Assembly: GCA_964561455.1 (NCBI GenBank)
Contig: CAZLPS010000031.1
Span: 1 to 41,823 of the forward strand
Length of the DNA: 41,823 nt
Reading direction: 5' to 3'
DNA from: JABDGR01 sp964561455
GTDB lineage: Bacteria > Verrucomicrobiota > Verrucomicrobiia > Opitutales > JABDGR01
Shown: piece by piece, positions 38,352-41,823 of the stretch
Layout of the letters: each line of letters starts with the position of its first letter
How positions within the stretch are numbered: the first letter of the stretch is position 1
Program-made: the position numbers and the translations under genes
Notes under the pieces: generated by a model
Database searches by the model: none
Told to the model about the DNA's origin: nothing
What the model saw: only the letters and a program-made list of their open reading frames with translations

Positions 38352-39109
38352 TTCGGCAAATTTCGCCGGGCCAGTTGGGCGCGCAATTCCACCAGTTCTG
38401 CTTTGAGTGGCCGCCAATATTTGCGATCACGTTCCCGTTCTTTTTGTTCCTCGGCCATCAAGCCCGCCTCCACTCCGGCCTGATCGCGCTGCCGCGCTGC
38501 CTCCAGCAGGCACCGGGTTGGGAAAAGATCGAGCGTCAGCGCCGGGTGCCGGGTGGCCAGTTCGATCAGCAGTTCCGGCGTGCGCATTTCACGCAGCCAG
38601 AATCGAATGGCGCGTTCGTCCGCATCCGGCCGGGCCTGAAAATCTGCTTCCAACAGGCGGCGGATTACCGGCCAGTCCTTGTCCCGCTGGGTTTTTTTGG
38701 AAAGCACCAAGTCGGGCAGCGACAACAATTCAAAGACCGTTCCATCCTGGTCGGTGATGGTGGTGCGGCGATCCCACACCACCGCAAACGGATCCACGCC
38801 GCGCAATTTGGCCATTACGTCAATTCTCATGCGGAAAGCCTCCGGGTGGGCGCAACGGAAGTGCACGCCATGACCGCGGGCCAAATATTCGGGCGAAAAT
38901 GGCGGCACGGCTATGGATTCCGCCACAAGGTCGGCCAACGCCAGGGCCAGACGGTCCAAATTGGGTGGGTCGGCCAGAATTAAAATATCTGCGTCACGGC
39001 TAAACTCCACCGCGCCGTAAAACACGCAGGCTTGGCCGCCCATCAACAAGGCGCGGACTTGGCGGGCTGCCAGCGTCAAAAGGACTTTGCGAATCGGGTT
39101 CGGGATCAA
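38348..39109 (-). CDS. Nucleotidyltransferase-fold protein, possible toxin component
   Basis: A 253-residue protein from TTG 39109 (LIPNPIRKVLLTLAARQVRA). 'LLMGGQACVFYGAVEFSRDADILI' contains the minimal nucleotidyltransferase motif: GG at residues 24-25 and the metal-binding Asp pair D39/D41. A third acidic position is probably in 'MRIDVMAKLRG'. The C-terminal half is helical and charged. Proteins of this kind (DUF6036/AbiEii-like) can be tRNA- or protein-modifying toxins or aminoglycoside-type nucleotidyltransferases. The start overlaps the upstream small gene by about 110 bases, and the gene lies among toxin-antitoxin remnants, which supports a toxin-like role without proving it. Confidence 0.72.
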   Translation of the reverse strand: MIPNPIRKVLLTLAARQVRALLMGGQACVFYGAVEFSRDADILILADPPNLDRLALALADLVAESIAVPPFSPEYLARGHGVHFRCAHPEAFRMRIDVMAKLRGVDPFAVVWDRRTTITDQDGTVFELLSLPDLVLSKKTQRDKDWPVIRRLLEADFQARPDADERAIRFWLREMRTPELLIELATRHPALTLDLFPTRCLLEAARQRDQAGVEAGLMAEEQKERERDRKYWRPLKAELVELRAQLARRNLPN

Positions 39110-39230
39110 GGGAGCCTCCCAGGGAAAGGTAATAGGTGCGAAGTTTATCGCTTTCGTGCCAGCGTTCTAGCGGGGTGAGCTTGTACCAGTCCACCCATTC
39201 GCCTTCGCAGATGTCTTCGAGGGAAATCAT
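39000..39230 (-). CDS. Small acidic protein overlapping the nucleotidyltransferase gene
   Basis: From ATG 39230 the frame codes MISLEDICEGEWVDWYKLTP with 'LERWHESDKLRTYYLSLGGS' and 'LDPEPDSQSPF', then runs on for about 25 less conserved residues inside the nucleotidyltransferase gene. The 'W..L.P.ERW.ES..L...yL.lGGSLdPEPD.QSPF' pattern is familiar from small hypothetical genes placed just before nucleotidyltransferase-fold genes, so I think it is real and translationally coupled. The run-on end suggests that the original stop was lost. ATG 39260 would add ten residues. Role unknown; a cognate antitoxin is one option. Confidence 0.5.
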   Translation of the reverse strand: MISLEDICEGEWVDWYKLTPLERWHESDKLRTYYLSLGGSLDPEPDSQSPFDAGSPPSPRLVDGRPSLRVLRRGGV

Positions 39231-39480
39231 CAGAGGAGTGTTCAGGCGTGGCCCGGCCACTGGTATCTGCGGGAAATTATACGCAAGTTGACCACGGTCG
39301 CAACACTTTTGACGAAGCCCTCCCGATGGTTGGCTTCAGGAAGTGGTGCGGCGCATCGGCGCCAAAACCAAGCGGGCGGCAGGAGGGAAAACGGCTTGAC
39401 CCCAATCCCACCCCGCGCAGCCTCGTAGTGACAACCCTGTTCCAATGGCCGTGCTTTTCCACGCCACTGGAAATATCCCC

Positions 39481-41553
39481 ATGAAAAGTCTCCTGTCCCT
39501 CTCCTGCCTCGCCCTGGCATTCTCCATTCATTCGGCGACAGCCCAAACCCCCGCAGCCACCTCCGCCCCCGCGCAAGCCTCCGCATCGGGCGGCGCCCGC
39601 CAAGGCCGGGGTCCCGCCACGCCGGCTCCCGTACAAGCCAAGCCGGATGACCTTGCGAAAATCAAAGCGCAAACCTCCCAGATTACCGCCTTGGTCAAGG
39701 AGCTTAAATCCAAGGGCGCCAAACTGGAGCTGATCACCGACGTCGAAGCCTATGCCCACGCCGGCCAAATGCTCCTCGAATATCCGGAAATGTTTGGCAC
39801 CCAAGCCGCGATTGACCACGCTTTCACCACCCTCGATCAAGGCATCGAACGCGGCCAACAGCTCCTGGCCAACTCCCCCCAATGGAACCAGGGCAAAAAA
39901 CAAATTCTGGCGTACCAGTCTGAAATTGATGGCGCGGTGCTCCCCTACGGCATCACCCTCCCCGACAACTACGATCCCAGCAAGCCGGCCCGGCTCTATG
40001 TCTGGTTGCACGGACGCCAAAACAACACCACGGAGTCTGAATTCATTTACGGCTTCCTCAACCGTCGGGGTGCTGGCAACCCACCCGTCGCCGACCAGGG
40101 ACAAATCTCGCTCGATTGCTTCGGCCGCGTCAACGGTGCCGGTTGGCATTGGGCCGGCGAAAGCGATGTTTTTGAAGCCATCGCCGCCGCGCAAAAGCGC
40201 TTCAACATCGACCCCAAGCGCATCATCCTGCGCGGATTCTCCCAGGGCGGGGAAGGCGCCTGGCATATTGCCCTGCACTATCCCGACCGCTTTGCCGCCG
40301 CGGAAATCGGCGCCGGCACCTGGTCGCGCAATCCCGAAACCCCCGGCTTTCTGCCCTTTCAATATGCCACCATGAGGATTTGGGAGAACATGCCAGATTG
40401 GGCCTTGAACATTTTCAACTTGCCCCTCGCCGCCCACGACGGCGATTCCGACACCCAAATCCCCAGCCTCCCCGGTCCTCCGCCCGGCGCCTCCAACCGC
40501 GGCCAATTGGAGTCCTCCCTCCGCACGCGCGCCCAACTGGAGCGCGAGGGATTTATGAGCGAGGGCGAGCCCGACTTCCTGCACGTCACCGGCACACCCG
40601 GACTTTTCCTGATTTCGCAAAAGACCGGCCACGGCACCAGCCCGCTCGTCCGCCAGCGCCTCGATGCCTTCCTCCAGGAATATGGCGACAAAGGTCAAAC
40701 GTCGCCCGACCACCTCCGTTTCCTAACCTTCACCACGCGTTACAACCGCGACTATTGGATCTCCCTGGACGGACTGGAAAAACACTACGACCGAGCCGAG
40801 GTGGATGCCCAACGGGCCAACAACGGCGCCGCCTACAACATCAAAACCAAAAATCTCACCCGCCTGGTGCTGCGGGAGACCACCAGCGCTCGCGAAATCA
40901 ACATTGACGGCCAATCCCTGAAAGTCTCCCCGGGCCCCGAGATTACCCTTGAGCGAAATGGGCCAGGTTGGTCCGTGGTCCCGAACGGCCCGGCGGCCGG
41001 TCTCCACAAAACCCACGCCCTCCAGGGCCCCATTGATGACGCCTTTCTCGACCCATTCCTTTTGGTGCGCCCAACCGGCACGCCGTGGAACGAGGCCGTG
41101 AACCAGCAGGCCCTGCGCACCCTGGCGCGCTTTGACAACCTCTGGGGCAAATTCTTTCGCGGCCACCCCTTTGTGAAAGATGACAAAGATGTGACCGAAG
41201 CCGACTTCGCCAAATATCACGTCGTACTGTTTGGCGATCCTGGCAGCAACTTGTGGATCGCCAAGTTGAACGGCAAACTCCCTTTCTCGTGGACCAAAGA
41301 AAACGTGACTTTCGGGGGCAAAACTTATCCGGCCAATGAGAATTACCCCACCCTGATCTACCCGAATCCGCTCAACCCGACAAAATATGTCGTCCTCAAC
41401 ACCGGCCTGACCTTCGAAGATCGCGGCTACAACGGCGACTACGGCACCCCCCTCTGGGGCGACTACGCCATCGTCAAAGTAAAACCCGGCGCCGCAGTTC
41501 CCGATCTGGTCACCGGCGGCTTGTTTGACGAAAACTGGCAGTTGCCAAAATAA
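39481..41553 (+). CDS. Secreted alpha/beta hydrolase, feruloyl-esterase/prolyl-oligopeptidase-like
   Basis: A 690-residue exported enzyme from ATG 39481 with a signal peptide (residues 1-20, ending ATAQ) and a Gln/Ala/Pro-rich spacer. The hydrolase domain starts near 'YGITLPDNYDPSKPARLYVW' and has the oxyanion/His motif 'VWLHGRQNN'. The nucleophile elbow is 'GFSQGGEGAW' (G-x-S-x-G), and a candidate catalytic His lies in 'SQKTGHGTSPLVRQRLDAFL'. A large C-terminal domain of about 270 residues, with 'ARFDNLWGKFFRGHPFVKDD', is typical of big verrucomicrobial esterases. Polysaccharide-ester or peptide cleavage outside the cell is likely. It might be a T2SS substrate, but nothing in the sequence shows this. 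Confidence 0.88.
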   Translation: MKSLLSLSCLALAFSIHSATAQTPAATSAPAQASASGGARQGRGPATPAPVQAKPDDLAKIKAQTSQITALVKELKSKGAKLELITDVEAYAHAGQMLLEYPEMFGTQAAIDHAFTTLDQGIERGQQLLANSPQWNQGKKQILAYQSEIDGAVLPYGITLPDNYDPSKPARLYVWLHGRQNNTTESEFIYGFLNRRGAGNPPVADQGQISLDCFGRVNGAGWHWAGESDVFEAIAAAQKRFNIDPKRIILRGFSQGGEGAWHIALHYPDRFAAAEIGAGTWSRNPETPGFLPFQYATMRIWENMPDWALNIFNLPLAAHDGDSDTQIPSLPGPPPGASNRGQLESSLRTRAQLEREGFMSEGEPDFLHVTGTPGLFLISQKTGHGTSPLVRQRLDAFLQEYGDKGQTSPDHLRFLTFTTRYNRDYWISLDGLEKHYDRAEVDAQRANNGAAYNIKTKNLTRLVLRETTSAREINIDGQSLKVSPGPEITLERNGPGWSVVPNGPAAGLHKTHALQGPIDDAFLDPFLLVRPTGTPWNEAVNQQALRTLARFDNLWGKFFRGHPFVKDDKDVTEADFAKYHVVLFGDPGSNLWIAKLNGKLPFSWTKENVTFGGKTYPANENYPTLIYPNPLNPTKYVVLNTGLTFEDRGYNGDYGTPLWGDYAIVKVKPGAAVPDLVTGGLFDENWQLPK

Positions 41554-41609
41554 TCCTCAATTTCGGCCAGCAGCTGGACACAAAGCAACTAATCCTTATT
41601 TCCAAAACA

Positions 41610-41823
41610 ATGAGCACCTTGCGCTTGGGCCAAAAAGTAAAACTGCTTACTACTGATGAAGTTGGCGTTGTAGTTTGGATTTGGAAAAATCAATATGGAG
41701 ACACCGATACCTTCGTTGCCTTCTTTGGGGAGAAATTCCCGGAAGGCGAGCCGGAAAAAGGGCCATATATGAATGGCGCTAAGTTAAGGGGGTCCATCGT
41801 CACTTTTAGAGATCTCGGGAAGA
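41610..41823 (+). CDS. Hypothetical protein, partial (3' end outside window)
   Basis: From ATG 41610 the frame codes MSTLRLGQKVKLLTTDEVGV and remains open for 71 codons to the window edge. The visible part is a beta-rich, SH3/KOW-like stretch ('GQKVKLLTTDEVGVVVWIWK', 'DTDTFVAFFGEKFPEG'), suggesting a small nucleic-acid- or ligand-binding barrel. Codon use is less GC-rich than in the neighbours, so recent acquisition is possible. I do not recognise the family. The 56 bases between it and the hydrolase show no special structure. Confidence 0.55.
   Translation, partial: MSTLRLGQKVKLLTTDEVGVVVWIWKNQYGDTDTFVAFFGEKFPEGEPEKGPYMNGAKLRGSIVTFRDLGK

Noticed and set aside
39261..39480. Possible small gene or RNA upstream of the secreted hydrolase
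   Set aside because: Only a short stem (ggcgc-atcg-gcgcc near 39348) and no convincing frame or RNA fold were seen; nothing supports a call.

Overview
The window looks like chromosomal DNA of a Verrucomicrobiota bacterium, probably of the Pedosphaera/Limisphaera type. I base this on the GC-rich composition, the protein style (Pro/Ala and Gly/Ala low-complexity linkers, pilin-like domains of the 'NNLR..' type, the 'WAQ.LP.GDA.N' protein, the feruloyl-esterase-like hydrolase), the frequent small toxin-antitoxin genes and the text-like repeats just upstream of start codons. No sequence search was possible, so the taxonomic call is inference. No rRNA, tRNA, CRISPR array, IS element or phage gene was recognised, and no stretch longer than about 300 bases lacks a gene, remnant or repeat.

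Layout. 1-2000: edge of an AbrB/MazE-type antitoxin gene, a LysR regulator with two dyad sites in its leader, and a DUF433/DUF5615 toxin-antitoxin pair. 2080-11400: a cell-envelope region with three GT4 glycosyltransferases, a TolC / HlyD-type adaptor / FtsX-type permease / LolD-MacB-type ATPase tripartite exporter, and a short-chain dehydrogenase. 11560-27680: a type II secretion system (T2SS) locus in the order G1-G2-G3-G4-G5-H-I-J-K-L-M-D-(C-like)-E-F. 27790-30550: three genes encoding a lipoprotein and two membrane-anchored proteins that share one pilin-like C-terminal domain. They follow gspF on the same strand and are probably accessory to the T2SS.

30550-33190: pterin-4a-carbinolamine dehydratase, a lipoprotein with an FGE/SUMF1 fold, and a RecF-like AAA ATPase. 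33350-37720: a carbohydrate module (phosphomannose-isomerase-like cupin, xylose-isomerase-like TIM barrel, Gfo/Idh/MocA oxidoreductase) followed by a small anchored protein. 37740-39260: a broken ParDE pair, an orphan VapB-like antitoxin, and a nucleotidyltransferase with a small overlapping partner. 39480-41550: a large secreted alpha/beta hydrolase. The window ends inside a small unknown gene.

The most unusual part is the T2SS locus. It has five tandem major-pseudopilin (GspG) genes, and two of these have lost the prepilin-peptidase signal but keep a transmembrane anchor and the C-terminal GspG domain. Five consecutive components carry long low-complexity insertions: an Asn-X-Thr array in GspJ, a roughly 80-residue Gly/Ala block in GspK, a Pro/Ala tail in GspL, and Gly-rich blocks in GspD and the GspC-like protein. 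No prepilin peptidase is present in the window. I infer a modified T2SS-like machine with a mixed pseudopilus and three dedicated accessory proteins; what it exports is unknown.
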